64,000 nt of DNA from Malachius bipustulatus (taxonomy: Eukaryota; Arthropoda; Insecta; Coleoptera; Melyridae), in the NCBI GenBank assembly GCA_910589415.1, contig OU342630.1:27623867-27687866 (forward strand), given 5' to 3'. The notes beneath the pieces are model-generated. The model was given only the letters and a program-made list of their open reading frames with translations. It had not been told where the DNA came from and made no database searches. This document shows positions 12,972 through 26,390 of this stretch, piece by piece. The translations under genes and the position numbers were made by a program. The first letter of the stretch is position 1, and every line of letters starts with the position of its first letter.

Positions 12972-13253
12972 TTAGAAGCGAAAACACTTTAGCTGCCTAT
13001 TAGATATTTCTTTAAATAGTTGATGTAGTCTTGGTAGAAAATAAACTTCATCAATTCCATAGCTTTTGCTACTCGGTAAAATTTTGGTGAGCCTTTTACC
13101 TTTTAGCATTCGTATGTCAGTTATAAACTGTGAACTAAAAGTATAATAAACTGCATCGCAAGTATATAGGTATTTGTATAATTTCTTGAAGCCAAAAGCA
13201 TCATCTGATGATGGACTGCCAATGATCTTGAAGAGATTCAAATAATTTTTCAT
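12972..13253 (-). CDS. unrecognised 93-codon open frame, doubtful
   Basis: An ATG-started frame with a fairly protein-like composition (LFKIIGSPSSDDAFGF near the start, RLTKILPSSKSYGIDEVYF later). A second minus-strand frame of 60 codons ends just upstream (13267-13449). I recognise no family, signal peptide or splice context. It could be a transposon relic or chance. It lies on the same strand as the knirps-family gene, inside its first intron. Confidence 0.2.
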   Translation of the reverse strand: MKNYLNLFKIIGSPSSDDAFGFKKLYKYLYTCDAVYYTFSSQFITDIRMLKGKRLTKILPSSKSYGIDEVYFLPRLHQLFKEISNRQLKCFRF

Positions 13254-13549
13254 TGCGCATACATACCTATAGCTTCATAAGGTCACTAAGGGCGTTCCAA
13301 TCCATACAAAGCAATATTCTTATGTATTTCAAGCCAAGAGTGAAATGTGGTAACTCCTTCCCCAAAAAACAGTAAAGAAATTGTAAAAACCAACTGGTAT
13401 AATGCTCGCCTGGCGATCGCTCAGACGGGATATAATCGCTTTCTATCATACTTTATAATAATCACTCATGAACTTCCTCCAGTTGTCACCATTGGGTTAT
13501 TCAAGGATATTTTTCAGACTTCTGATAATATCCTTTTTCAGACGCCGAT

Positions 13550-13587
13550 GCGAGACGCTAATCTAAGAGCGAGACGCTAATCTAAGA
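13550..13587. repeat. two exact tandem copies of a 19-bp unit
   Basis: The unit GCGAGACGCTAATCTAAGA occurs at 13550-13568 and again at 13569-13587, followed by a partial GCG. It is a short tandem duplication at the edge of a locally GC-richer stretch. Confidence 0.9.
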
Positions 13588-13589
13588 GC

Positions 13590-14629
13590 GTTTTCACAAG
13601 GTCCGCTTTCGATGCGGATTGCCGGATGCCGAAATTCGCCCTGAGAGACAATCCGAGGCAATGCGGAAGCTGTTCCACAATCCGCATCAATCCAGACTCT
13701 CAACACGGAGAATGATGGGTAATATTCACGAGGACAAAACTTTCAATATACGAACCGTAAGCCAGTGTTGGAACGTCCAAGCGCATCTGGCTTTCTCCGC
13801 CAGATGAAGGCGCCATTTTCTCTACGTTTTTATGCAAAAATCATGATACCTACAGATTTCGAAATATTATATTATTTATTATTAAGGCACCACGTTATTA
13901 GGCATATGTACCTACGCAAGCGTAACCAAACGCACTTTGCCTGCTGTTGCTTTAGCGCTCTGACCTGCTGCACATTCCCTGTGGCCGCAGTGCTGGTCAA
14001 CAGGGCAGTGTATCTAACTGAACGTAAGTTAAGTTAAAACAAGACTACAATGTAGTGCGATTGTGCTGTTGCGTTTGCTGTTCGAAGGTGTTGGTGTTAT
14101 TAATATCTTATAGATTTCAATATTGGCTTGACACTCTGTATGTCAGTGAGGAGGTTTTATAGTTTGTGGTAAAATCTGCAACGCCATCTTTGACATTTGA
14201 CATGTTGCAGTGCTATGTGAAAACAGTAACATTTACCTTTTCACCAAGGTTCTGTCTCATTCGACCAAATAAATAATAAAAAAAAAAATTAAAAAATAAA
14301 AGCAGTGAGGAACTATAAACGTTCTCACTTACATACATACAGATTGTTTTTAAAATAATTTTTGTAACAATTTAAATAGAATTGAAATGAGGTCTGACGT
14401 ACTTCGGGAGGGGCTGCGCATTGACATTTGACTTGACAATGACATTTGACATCGCAGTTTTGACATTTTGATGAATCAGTTTTAGGTCAAAAAGTAGAAA
14501 AATTCTTGCAACTGAATTCAGTTTTCGTATCAAAGTTCCGCTCAAAATTTAAAGAGAAGACTATAAAAAACGTCTTCACTGTAAAATATACTCTCAACTG
14601 TCTTACTCATTGGGGATCTCTTAAATCAT
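13590..14629. other. locally GC-richer intron block, then TGACATTTGAC-rich sequence
   Basis: 13590-13720 contains repeated CCGCAT/ATGCGG words (GATGCGGATTGCCGG, CAATGCGGAAGC, AATCCGCATCAATCC). Overlapping 62- and 90-codon plus-strand frames here match nothing known. TGACATTTGACA-type words recur at about 14190-14210 and 14420-14470. I infer old repeat material but could not define termini. Confidence 0.3.
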
Positions 14630-15140
14630 AGAAGATACAGAGTCCGTTAACTTGGAGAAAAGTTGCATAATTTTATGTCTAATAAAAACCTGAAAAAATG
14701 ACATTTTTAGTCGTTGCGGAAATATTATTAAAAAACTGAAAAATCTAGATTTTTATTTTTTCCATATCTTTATTATTATTGAAAATAACTTAATATTTTG
14801 TAATTTTTCATAGGTTAACCCATTAAAAGTTATCCATTTGACATTACAAACATTTTCTAAGATCCCATTAGTTTGCATAGTCAACTTTTGGCCGCCATTT
14901 TGATTTTTCATGTCATTGGGCCAAAAAGTCTAGAAAATTAAAAATCTAACGAATTAATTTTTTTAATTTTCCTCTTTTTTAATTTAAACGAATGTCATAA
15001 GAGCCATAAAGGCAAATAGCAAAAAATGCAGAAGTAAAAAAAATTAACTTTCAGGTTTTTTCAGCATATTTGAGCAACGACTGAAATTGTCCTAAATTCG
15101 CTGTTTCAGATTCTTATTAAGAAAAAATTTTTGAAACTTT
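14630..15140. mobile_element. diverged fold-back element, family A copy
   Basis: It starts GATACAGAGTCCGTTAA, matching GATACAGAGTCGGTTAA inside 8739-9739. It shares TTTTTCCATATCTTT, the GATCCCA..TAGTCAACTTT block and, near 15070, a GAGCAACGACTGAAATT block that is also in the 1365-1905 copy. Clear termini are missing, so this is an eroded copy. Confidence 0.6.
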
Positions 15141-18100
15141 TCAAACCGTTGACCGCCCTGCATCCGTTTTTATAAAAAATATCTAATATTATATTGAAAG
15201 GAGTACAAAATTTGAAAGTAGTGAATCATTTAACGTTTAGTTCCAGATTCATACATTAATTAGAAGCCCACTAAATTCTTTAATTCTACGTCGATTGGAA
15301 TATTTTCGACTCGAAGAGCGAATTTGATTTATACGATTGTATCGAACAAATTGATTGGACAAGCTGTTATGTTGATTATATTAGTAGTATTTCAACATAA
15401 CTGGAAACTAAATCATGTTTACAAATTCAGAACACTTGATAACGACCTTTTTAACATTACCTGAAATATTCTTATTGTATAATTCGTCGATACGGACAGC
15501 CTACTGCATCATCTGGGCTTCTATTTGTTTCGAAAGTATATGTAAAAAAATCTGTTTCAAATAGAAAATTTATTGAAACCTTTAGGACCATCTAATTTTC
15601 ATAAAATGTCACTCTACATATTTTATTTTGAAACGGTGAAATAGACATCTGAATAAAGATCGGTTGTAGGAGAGATAGGCTTATTTCGACATTCTAAATC
15701 GTTGATCTAATTCTTGAAAGATATCTACCTTGAAATTCACGGAAGAAGAGACTATCTAACTCTTAATTATTGCTTCATTAATAATTGAAATAATTTAATC
15801 TGATTTCACTAAATTCATTTTATGAGTTTTGAAAGACTTATTACAAACCTATTTCAGAAGAAATCATCTTCACATTCAGATCAGAGCATCCCACTCATGA
15901 TGAATTAAATAGGTATTATATATTTTAAATCGTTTTAAAATAGGTAATTCAGAAAATAAGTATTGTAAACAGGTGTTGTTTACAATATGGGCATCATAAA
16001 GTAGGTATTAGTAATGCCATTGCTATTTTTATTAAAACCGCAAAAGAAATAATAACGAAATGTCAGGGTAGTGGAATGTCATCAATTAGTTTATTTCTGG
16101 AATGAATAAATTTCAAGCGATTTCGATCTAATTTCGAAATGTATTAAGGATGGTGATATAAAGTTCTTAGTCGGTTGATTCTATTATTTATTACTTTATA
16201 AATTATTAAAAGAGGACACTCATTCGATTATTAAGAAACTAATGCACGTGTAAATTCTCGAATAGGGATACCTGTATCTTCTTAATGTTCCCAGTGAACC
16301 AGTTTTAACCATTAGGAAGAAAATTAAGGTTCAAATAAATATATCAGTCGGTGACATTTCTAAAATGCTCGAGTAAATTTATTAGCTCATTTACACAACT
16401 GATCTTCGAAATTTAAATAATTATATGAGCGGTTTCTTCAATTTTAACTATGTCTAGAAGAAGAAAAAATAGCGGCCAGTTCAGAACCCCAAACACTTAC
16501 CTAATACAAATAAAAAGATGCTTGTAATGGATTTTGTCAATTTTAAAATTATCATATACTCATAGATAGATACCTATCAACGGGTATAAAAAAATTGTTG
16601 TAATTAAATGAGAAAAATCAAGCTATACATACAGGATACAGGTGCGGCGCCAGCATTTTATAGGTCATTCATAAAAAAATAGAAAAATTATTAGACTATA
16701 CGATATCTGAAAATTTGTACGCATGTGTGTGATTTCAATCTCGACGAACTGAACCAAAATATTTATAACTCTATACCAATTCCGGTTATACCGAAAGTAA
16801 CCATCATTTTCCTTTTTTTAAATGTGCCTGTCATCAGGTATTAAAGAAAAATCCCAGTTTTTCCATTTTCAAAGCATTTTAAAAAAGGCTCGATATATCA
16901 GAATATGGTTTACGTGTCTCTCTTAATTTTTCGTGTACTATGCAACGGTTTAATATAAAACCATTTTTTTTTATTACTTACTGATCTTTTATTCCGAAAA
17001 TACTCTCCGGTCTTATACCTACACCTATCAACCATACTCAAAAGAAACGCACGCATACATACACCTCATCTACAGACCATCAAAACTAAAATATTCCAGA
17101 AGATTAAAATAAAGGTGTTTCATTTAGGTATTCAATACCATCAAGTCCTCGAGTCGTTATTCTTGTGATAATATTTTAATCGATTCAAGAAATTGTACGG
17201 CAGAAAAATACAAACAAGCCGATGAGAAAAAACAACGTGCCTAGCGGAAAACAACTTGAACCCTCGGAAACAGATATGGAATAGTTCTATCCGAGGTTCT
17301 ATCTAAAATAAATAAGACCAAAATTTAGATTGGAATTCAAGTTAAAAGACACTGAAAATCTTGACAAACTATAAAACGAGCATAATATTCCTGTTACAAT
17401 CTACAAACTCATAATGTGCAAGTAAAAAACACAAAGCGTTTTTTCACGCGGCATGTCGCAAGCGGTAATTTCCGAAGTAATCCGAGGCAATGAAAGCTGA
17501 GTTGAGAGTGAAGTTATCTACGCCATTCAAACAACGCGCCTAAGCTCTTCACTAGGACGCACAGTGTAGTATGAGAAAGTCTACTTATTAGAAAGGATGA
17601 ATTGGAGACGTGCCATTTAATGGTGATCGTGTTACTAGAAAAATCACTAGGTTGTGTGTATTATAATTATTGAAATGTATCATTTAATTTCAGAATTCAA
17701 AATCCGAAAAATAATAAATGCTATTATATTGTACCATCCTCCTATCGGTCTTCCAAAGAGATACCATTTCTGTGCAGCATGTGGCTAGATTGGTCGTGTG
17801 GATAACTTCACCCACAATTCAGCTTGCTCGGATAACTTCGAAATTACTGCGTCCGACATGTCGGACGAAATATCGCATTGTGTGCAAACGCTCAAACTCT
17901 AGAAGTCTATAATATTTTTTTAGTCAGGTATTGGTGGTTAGATGGTGCAATAAGTTTAAACATAATTTTTCGACTATTTAATAAAACTTTTATTATGTTA
18001 CTGATTTTAGTTTAGGAATTAGGTATAACGTTTATATGCTATGTGGAAGGAAAAATTACACACGGGTATAGTTACTCACAGCTCGGCAAGTTCAATGAAC

Positions 18101-19240
18101 AATTACTCACGGATAGTGGCCAACAGTTTGCCCTTTTCAGCTCTATAATAAATACTACGATAATACGATAATACCATCACTCATATTATCGTATTATGAA
18201 TATAGGTCGATGTGAATATAGGTCGACAGCACACGAAAACTGATTCATCGGGGAGACTTGAATCCCTTCTAAGCTTACCTAACTTGTTAGCTTCGGTCTA
18301 TTCGCGCGAGTCGCTAGAGAGTGTCAAGTTGCCACAAAATAACAAACGGTTTATATAATAGTCGGGTACGCCAGACTCAACAATCGACACAGCCCGGCAG
18401 CTAAAATCTACGAATTTTTTTTAAATTCTGTTTGATGATTTTTTATATAGTCGTAGAAAAAATATCGTCTTCTACTTGTTAAGAATGACTGTTTTTCAAT
18501 TGGATGATTCCAAATTTAAAAAAAATATATCAATAACAGCATTACTTCTACTTTTGGGTATTATTTTTAAAACATATAGGACCCAAAATTCGCACAAAGA
18601 ATAAGTCGTTACTAGCGGATGCATTTGTTATTATTAAACGCGAGAAGAGTTTTGGTTTGTCAAAATTTGACAAACAAAAATTTAATTGTAAATAGTGTTA
18701 TAAATATACTTAATATAAATCGTTTGAGCAATATTTTTGAGATAAGTAATTTTTTTGGCTTTCCAATCTCCAGCATAATTTATCGATTACACATCGCTGG
18801 TATTGATCTGCTGGATCCAAAGGTAAATTCTGTAAGCATATACATAATATACATTTAAGATTCCACTTTTGTGAAAAACAAAAAAAAAAAATTGCAAAAT
18901 GCTCCTGCCTGGATATGCCAATTCCTCGAGCGATTGCGGATTGAAGATTTAAGACCTCTGGCAACAGTTTTATTACAACCGCAAATTATTGATAAGTTTT
19001 TCAAGTTCCCTGGAAGATGAACAATAAAATTATAAGCTGGCCAAAAAGCTACAATTATTGGGGAAAAAAAACTAAAAAAAAAAAACAATTATTGAGAAAA
19101 TGCTATGGCGAAATGTTTCCGAAAGGAATTTTATCTCAAAATATTTCAAAATGTAAGAACAATTAATGGGCGATTTTTTTATCCTAACGCATTGATGTTT
19201 AATAATAACGCACTGATAACCTAAAAACAAAAAAGTTTAT
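15141..19240. other. AT-rich intron, no recognised gene
   Basis: No exon or complete mobile element was identified. A short tandem duplication, GAATATAGGTCGATGT followed by GAATATAGGTCGA, lies at 18198-18226. It sits next to a local inverted pair of ATTATCGTATTA / ACGATAATACGATAAT words (about 18155-18197). The open frames at 18619-19088 overlap on opposite strands and look like chance. Confidence 0.4.
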
Positions 19241-20250
19241 AAGGGTGACCCAACGAAAACGTACCAGGTCTAATAATTTGAAAACTGAAGATGTACGCGA
19301 AAAACGCCGAAATAGGTCGATTTTGAATCGAGGGGGACATATTTGTGTCTCTCTCGAGTCTCGAGGGACAAAACAAATTTAACCATGGAAATTCATCCAA
19401 TTGGCAAGGGTGGCTACCCTTTCGCTTTTATCAACATAGGGAATGTTGATAGTGATTTATATCATTTGAAAGCTACTTGAATTTCCTTTACAAGGATATC
19501 TCACTTTTTGGATTTCGCCTAAATATTACAGGGCGAATCGATAAAAAAAGGTCTACTTCACAATTATATATACTTTTTTAAATCAGCAAACATACCTATT
19601 TTTTTTAATACAACGCCGCATTTCACTAGCTGCCATGATAGTAACCATCAGTGAAGAGCGATATTTTATTAAAAACTATTCTCTCGGCACATATCCGAAG
19701 AAAAAAGAGCAATTATCGTTACGAAAACATGTCATAAAAAGTGAAATTTCGTTGTAAAGAGAATTCAAGTGGTTTTCAAATGATGTATCACACGATATCT
19801 GTTCCCTATGATAATAACCGAATGGGTAGCCACCCCTGCCAAGGGGATGCATTTGGATGGTTAAATTTGTTACCCAAGGATGTTCCCTTTAATAACAAAA
19901 TCAAAATTGACCTGTTTCGGCGTTTTTCGCGTACATCTTCAGTTCCTAAAAGTTATTAAAGGCGAACTTTGTTTTCCCTGGACCAGCCTGTATTTAAGTG
20001 AAACCCAAAATGTTGGATATCGTTGTAAAGAGAATTTAAGTAGCTTTCAAATGATGTAGGTATCACTCGATATCGATTCCCTATGATAATAAGCAAAGGG
20101 GTGGCTACCCCTGCCAAGACGACAATTCGGTGGTTAAATTTGTCACCGATATATGTCCCCCGTGTAACAAAATCGACCTGTTTCGGTGTTCTTCGCTTAC
20201 ATCTTCAGTTTTCAAGTTATTAGGCCGGGAACGTTTTCGTTGTGCCATGT
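19241..20250. mobile_element. fold-back element with three arms (one forward, two reverse)
   Basis: The left arm begins GGGTGACCCAACGAAAACGT and contains AAACTGAAGATGTACGCG and AGGTCGATTTTG. Its reverse complement appears twice: at about 19741-19993, ending CCCTGGACCAGCCTGTA, and at about 20000-20250, ending ACGTTTTCGTTGTGCC. Both reverse arms carry CTATGATAATAA and GGTAGCCACCCC/GGTGGCTACCCC blocks. The element therefore has either an internal arm duplication or a second element inserted beside the first. The 72-codon frame at 19741-19959 is arm sequence, not a gene. Confidence 0.7.
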
Positions 20251-21868
20251 ATTCAATTATACAATACCATAATTCTACTTCTAATTTAAAGTGATAAAAA
20301 GTAAGAGTATTTTTCTATGGAATACAAGATAATAGCGCGATAGTCTAACAAAAAAAAAAAAAAAAAACAGTAATACCTTTTTTATGAGGAATAATCGGAG
20401 CTAAGTATTAGCAGACGCCAATTTTACATCTATTACTAGCCTAGCTCAGAACACGCTTAATGGCATGGCTTTTCGTAGAATTAAATGAGTCGCAATACAT
20501 TTATATAATAACTGTTACTGCTAGTATTGCGCGTTCATTGAAACATTCATTAAAAAGATGTATGAAGAGTAATCTTACCTACTAACAATAATAACGCAAA
20601 TCATTTAAAAGTGATGTCCGTGTTTTTTTATACTAGAGGTTGTACTTTAGTAACCTTCAATTATTTATTATTTGTAGATATTATGTTTTCGAAGCAATCT
20701 TTTGCTACATTAAACCACAAAATTAAAACGACTGTTGATCGATTTCAAAATTTATAGAATCAAATAATTAAAAGCAGAACTTTAAACAGATTCTTTTCAC
20801 TGAAAGTGTCTGGATGAACAAGAAAATTTATGTGATCGTCTATACTCTATATTGTGCAATTATTGTGACCTACGGGCTGGTTCATGACCATGGTTAAGAA
20901 CCATGATGTTCCTCGAAGCTCGTTATTACCACGATGTTTTTTTTTTTGTTAAGGGTTGTATATAATATATCATGTGAGCAAATGAAATCATAACTTAGGC
21001 AGGTTCTGCAAAAAATTTCATCTCTGGGATTGAATCCTGCAATAAAATTATGAAAATCTGTTGTAAGTGTCTGATTATTCGTATTTTCAATTTTGAGTGG
21101 TCTCAATGAAAAATGAAATGCAACTGACTGTGTTCTTGTATTATTGGTTGCATAATTTAGTTTAATTATTTCAGATTATAAAATTTCAATTATTTAATAA
21201 TTTCAGTCTATTGATAAAATTATTCTCTTCTGTACATATTTCCTATTGTATCAAGAGTATACTAATAAAATCTACTTATTTCGTTTTGTTGGTTATATTG
21301 TTCATTTTATTCTTGTTTGATTTTATCTTGTTTCGAGTCCTTTTCTGATGTTTGTTCTGTTATAATTTAGTTTATGTTGTACTACTCCTCAGGAGCAAAT
21401 TTACTTACTAAATGCCGTATTACTTAACAAGTACCTAGGTAGATAGATTAGATAGGTAATATGGCGTTAATGAATGTCTATACCATTTTCCAAAGGGCAA
21501 ACCGAAGATTGATAATTTATTATTAACCCATGTTTGTTCGACTTATTGAACATAACACTTAATGGGTCTTACTGCGTAAACAATTCAACAAAATTCTCTG
21601 TAACTGGAATATATCGCTGAATATAATGCCTCAATAATTATTATTATATCGATTCAAGCAACACGAAATTACTTTTTAAAAGTTGAGAATTGTCAAAGTG
21701 CTTAAACACTCCTTTTTGCAATGTATATCACTACAATCACTCAAGATTTTTTGTTAAATCGCCAAGAAACAACAGTTTATGAATTCTAAATCTTCAAGAA
21801 AGATAAATTTATTAACTCCAGAGATTGGTATTTTATATTGTCAAAATAAAAATTTATAATTTACTTTT
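20251..21868. other. AT-rich intron with a poly-A tract
   Basis: A run of 19 A residues lies near 20349-20367, and the small palindrome CATGGTTAAGAACCATG lies near 20889-20905. The 70-codon minus-strand frame at 20894-21106 is not recognised. Nothing else is supported. Confidence 0.4.
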
Positions 21869-21873
21869 GTAAT

Positions 21874-22285
21874 AATTGAAGGGGTAAGAAGCAAAAGGGT
21901 TCAAGTGACAAAAAATGGAAAAATGAGATAAGTACGTTTTTGAGTACTGAAAAGTAGCAATTTGTTGGTATATTATATAATACATATATTATAAAATAAG
22001 TAATTGCCAAAAAATTATTTAATTGAAAATTGCTAAGTTTCTTATAATAAAGACCACACTTTAAGTTAAGAAGAGACTTTTTGCCTATAGCCCTTAGCAA
22101 TTTTCAATGAATATAATACGTATATATATATTATATAAATATATATTATATAAATATATATATAATACTAAATGCAATTAGCACGCAAAACACGCTTTAG
22201 AAAATACTCAAAGAAAGTTTAGGACTCATTTACTCCATTTCTATAGTATTGCACTTGAACCCGTTTGCTTCTTACCCCTTCAATT
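21874..22285. mobile_element. 412-bp MITE with 34-bp terminal inverted repeats
   Basis: The left end AATTGAAGGGGTAAGAAGCA and the right end (its reverse complement) pair over about 34 bp with one mismatch. GTAAT flanks both sides (21869-21873 and 22286-22290), a possible 5-bp target duplication. Inside is a second inverted pair (GAAAATTGCTAAG near 22024-22036 against CTTAGCAATTTTC near 22092-22104) and the AT repeat at 22116-22168. There is no coding capacity and I cannot assign a superfamily. Confidence 0.8.
22116..22168. repeat. TATATA/ATATTATATAAAT low-complexity repeat
   Basis: Repeats of ATATATATTATATAA inside the 412-bp MITE. It is probably a slippage-prone AT tract and has no evident role. 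Confidence 0.85.
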
Positions 22286-22290
22286 GTAAT

Positions 22291-24994
22291 TTAGATAGGT
22301 ATGTCACTTTTTTAAGCAAAAGTGCGTAAAACTAAGTCACTTTTAGGCACTTGTGCCTAAAAGAATGTCATTTCGAAACTAAAACAACAATCAAATGGCA
22401 ACTTTATGAAACGATTTAACAAACAATAATCTATGTTCTGATTAATTGGTTGCATAATTTTGTCGATAATGTCATAGCGAATTGTTTGACAATCGGCTAT
22501 CGTATATTAATCCCCATCAAAGAAAATGTAAAATGCAAGAAATATTTTAAGGCGGTCAGAATTGCTTCTACATAGTCACGTCGAAGATGCGCATTTTTCT
22601 CTAATTATTCCACCGTTCATTAGCATAATGCTTTTAGTTGTTGATACTCGTAGAAGTTACGAGAGGTCAAGACGTTTCCGAGGCTAAGATGTTTCGGTAC
22701 ATCACCAGCGCAGCTACTCCATTATTATTAAATTCAGACCTGAGCGCGTTAGATCGATATGGATCCGAGATGAACTAAAGCTATTAGCAATTAAAATGCT
22801 TAAATATGCCAACCACGACACGGGACTTTGTGAATAATTAAACGCTTATAATTGACTTAGATGAAAGATAGTGAATGACATTTTCAAAATGTCAATATAC
22901 ACTTTTAAGTGCGGCAACGATATGGGAATCATTTTGTACTAATGCTAATTAAAACGGTAACATCTATTAGAGGATTCACTATTCACTCTTACCATCATAA
23001 TTACATGAATAATAAAATATCTTTTAATCATAAATGTTATTTGCTCTTCTGATCTGTTTTCTCGAGGTTATTACATTTTGATAATTAAACAAATCAACCA
23101 GAATATTTTATGTTCGTAACACGAAAAATTGTAAAAGCTTTGACTTACAACACAACAGCTAAAATGAAGAAGAAGAAAAATTAAAATAGCAACGTCATGT
23201 TTCATCAAGTTGATATTCTTCATACCAGGTAATCCCCTTAACCTTAACTCACCACTCTCAAGCACTCTTGTTCCAAAAGGCAAACAGACAGTGAACATCT
23301 CTGAAGAAATCAGAATGTAAAAAGAGGAATCAAAAATTGCTGGTCGGATTAAAAGCGAACTGAAATGTCGGGAGAGCGTATTGAAGAATGCAAGTTCAGG
23401 TTTAGGAATTCACGGTAATGTAAGCATTGTCACAGTAATGCTTTATGCACTTGCCTTACACATCCATTGGCCGGAATTGGAAAAATCCAACAGAGATATA
23501 TGTGCGAACAGCGCGGAATTATTTTCTTTTATCGGTTGGTTTGGTTGGTATCCTTGCATGGGGAAGAATTCAGGAAAATCGAGAACGTGACATTTTTCAT
23601 TTCAACATTGTAGTTTGAAAATTAAACGATGAATAAATTTAAAACAGTTGAAAATAAAATCATCTCCACAAATTTTCTCCTTATTTACTTTTAGTGACAT
23701 ATTTTTCATAACTGTGCAGTCTAAAGCAGATCAGAGCGCAATATCCATCTCTTTAAAATTAACGTCTACGTAATAATTATTAACTATCTGTTGTCTCGGG
23801 AGAATTATTTTGTCGCTGCCCAGTTTCCAAAACAGTTGCCCAAAAGCGTGGTTCGGATACTAGAAATCATCAGAGGTTTTAAGACTTTCATAGTCATGTT
23901 GAAATCTGTGCGTAGAGTTCAGATTATTCTCCCAGTCTTCTTCTTCTCAGTACGAAACCCATTGTCGCACTAACCCATCGCACAAACTAAACTAACTAAA
24001 TTGAGCAGTTCTCGTCGTTTTTCGCTCTACGATCAAATTATTCCAACTTTCTCTATGTTGTGATATTCTTCTTTTCCCAACCTGTGGAACTCCTAAATAG
24101 AATACTCGAGATCCAAAATATTCCTATAGCAGTCAATGTCCAAGTCTTGGCTTCATGGAATAGCGCTGGAATTTTTTTTAATTCTTCCTGTTTTGACGGG
24201 CTGCGTCAAATTTTTGTTGCAGACAAAATATTTGCATTTTTATGAAAGTGGACTTTACTTTCTCTCTGATTTTTGTCTTTCCTCCAGCATGGTCCCATTG
24301 TTAATAGGTGACAACGCTTCCCAAGTAGGCATATTTATGCACTTTCTCGACCTGTGGTATTGTTTTTTTTTTGATATTAAGCAATCCTGTCTTTATTCTG
24401 AGTCCTGCCCTGTGTGTATTTCGCAAAAATACGGATCGGACGTTTGACGGGTAATCTACCTACAACACCTGAAAAATGGACCATGCATCAAAATAAGGAG
24501 CGCAGTATAGTCTCTCGCATTTGGTCGCAGTAAAAGGATACAGGATACAAGGAGAGCGGACTCGAGGTTTGCACTCCGTTGAGATCGTATCTTATCGCAT
24601 TTTCGCACCCCGCAATATTTGTTAGTTCAGAATTGAAATTCAAGACGCCTACAGAGAAGAAACTGTCTAGACTCGGCTTTTCCATGTCGCTTAACGCAGA
24701 TTTTCACATTCGCATTTTTAATAATCCGCAGTCATAATTAATCCGATCGCCGTAAGCCCGCAAAGACATTGAACGCAATAATCCACGCATCACGCACCAC
24801 TTTCGAGTTATCCAAAAAGTCAGCATCATTGATAAAAAATAATGTAAGTACACGCATTCCTTTTTAATTATTCGCATTTTATATTACAAAAGCATATAAA
24901 TCCTAATTTTCTCGAAAATAACCGATTGAATACGCAATTACATGAAAATTCCCTGAGCTCAGAAAATAAAAAACCACCTTGTGTATTGTGTACC
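22291..24994. other. intron without recognised genes; modestly balanced composition at 22.55-22.98 and 23.3-24.8 kb
   Basis: Several overlapping open frames (23381-23590, 24060-24447, 24488-24685 and others) lie here in different frames and strands with no recognised domain. Composition is less AT-biased than the rest of the intron. This could be an old repeat, a decayed gene or regulatory DNA, and I could not decide. Confidence 0.3.
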
Positions 24995-24997
24995 TAA

Positions 24998-25234
24998 GGG
25001 TCGGTTGTTCGTACGTCAGTTAAAAATTTTGAGATAATTACTGATTTTAAATTGCAAATTTTGAAAATACGGCGAATATAATTAATGATCTTGTATTTTT
25101 AATCAGTAATTAACTCTTCTTAAAGCGAGCAGAATTCATTTTCAGAAATATCAGACCAATAGTTTGATAATACAGGGAATTTTAAAATCAGTAGTTATCT
25201 CAAAATTTTTAACTGACGTACGAACAACCGGCCC
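24998..25234. mobile_element. 237-bp PIF/Harbinger-like MITE
   Basis: The ends are GGGTCGGTTGTTCGTACGTC and its complement ending GACGTACGAACAACCGGCCC, pairing over more than 50 bp. TAA flanks both sides (24995-24997 and 25235-25237). A 3-bp TWA duplication with GGG/GGC-type termini is typical of PIF/Harbinger. No transposase is present. Confidence 0.85.
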
Positions 25235-25237
25235 TAA

Positions 25238-26390
25238 ATCGTTCAAGTAAACTTAATTTAAAGCAAAAGTTCATTTTAATGAAATAGTTGATTATTATTG
25301 TTAGCCAAAGTAATTAAGCTAAACATTAGCATATGTACCAGCACGTATATAATGTATATTTAGTTACTTAGTGTATAATAAGGGAACATAAATAGGAATA
25401 AAAGTGAATAAAATAAAAACAAGTAAGTAACATGCTAAGCCGTGGTGCGGTGGTTGTAAACTGACAATAAATATTTACAGCGTCTTGTTCGTAATAAACT
25501 TGAAAAATCCATTTTAATTACTCGCGAGGTAACTGTTCTACATAATTAAACTGACAATGTATCTAATATTTGCTTTAGAGAAAGCGAACACGAGTATTCC
25601 CAATGAATGTCAGAAAATATTTATGAATCCTTATTCACGGACGGGCAACGAAAAAAATACTCATTGTACTGTCAAATAGTGACGATCGATGAGACAGTTA
25701 AATACGTTACTTCACTGTAAGAATTTCGCCGATGTTTCAAGAGAAGAACAATATTAATAGCTGACGTCAATATTTGTCAACTTTCATTGCATATAACGTA
25801 TAACAACTATGTATATGGATGTAAGTAGGTACGAGTGCTTGAACGAGGGCGAATATTTTTCTCGCAACGTCCTCGGGACAAATAGTAATACTTTTATTTG
25901 TATTGACTGCATAATATTAATGAGAGACCAGAAGATCGTTACCGAAAAAATATCTTGATCTAGAACATTACCAGTATTGTCGTCTTTTATAACACTATGA
26001 CAAAAGCTGTGTCAAGAGACATTAATAAGCAACAACAATACTTAACAGAACCCAACCAAAAGCTATACAAATGAGGAATCAATACAATAATCAATAAAAC
26101 TTGAAACTCATAGGTTAAAAAAAATACGACAGTTGCGGGTTTTTTTTTAATTATGATAAAAATGTCACCGGTAAGGAAAATATCTATTCGGTCCAAATAT
26201 CTTTGATCTAAAATGTGTCAAAATCAGAATTTCTGTTGTTAATTTATTCAAGTGTTCCAACCGGTTATTGGGAGGCAGCCCTAGTATGTAACCAGAAGTA
26301 ACATAGTAGAAACTATACGTATACAGAGCGCTGAAGATGCATTAGCAAAATTATGGAAAAATTTGTTTTTATTGCGAGCAGTTAGAATTC
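25238..26390. other. AT-rich intron, nothing recognised
   Basis: No gene or mobile-element terminus was seen. The 69-codon minus-strand frame at 25987-26196 is hydrophobic and low-complexity and I do not support it as a gene. Confidence 0.4.

Noticed and set aside
19741..19959. 72-codon plus-strand frame
   Set aside because: It is the arm of a fold-back element; the other arms are not open in the same frame.
23381..24685. Cluster of overlapping open frames as a gene
   Set aside because: The frames are on both strands, short, and show no recognisable domain or consistent splice sites.
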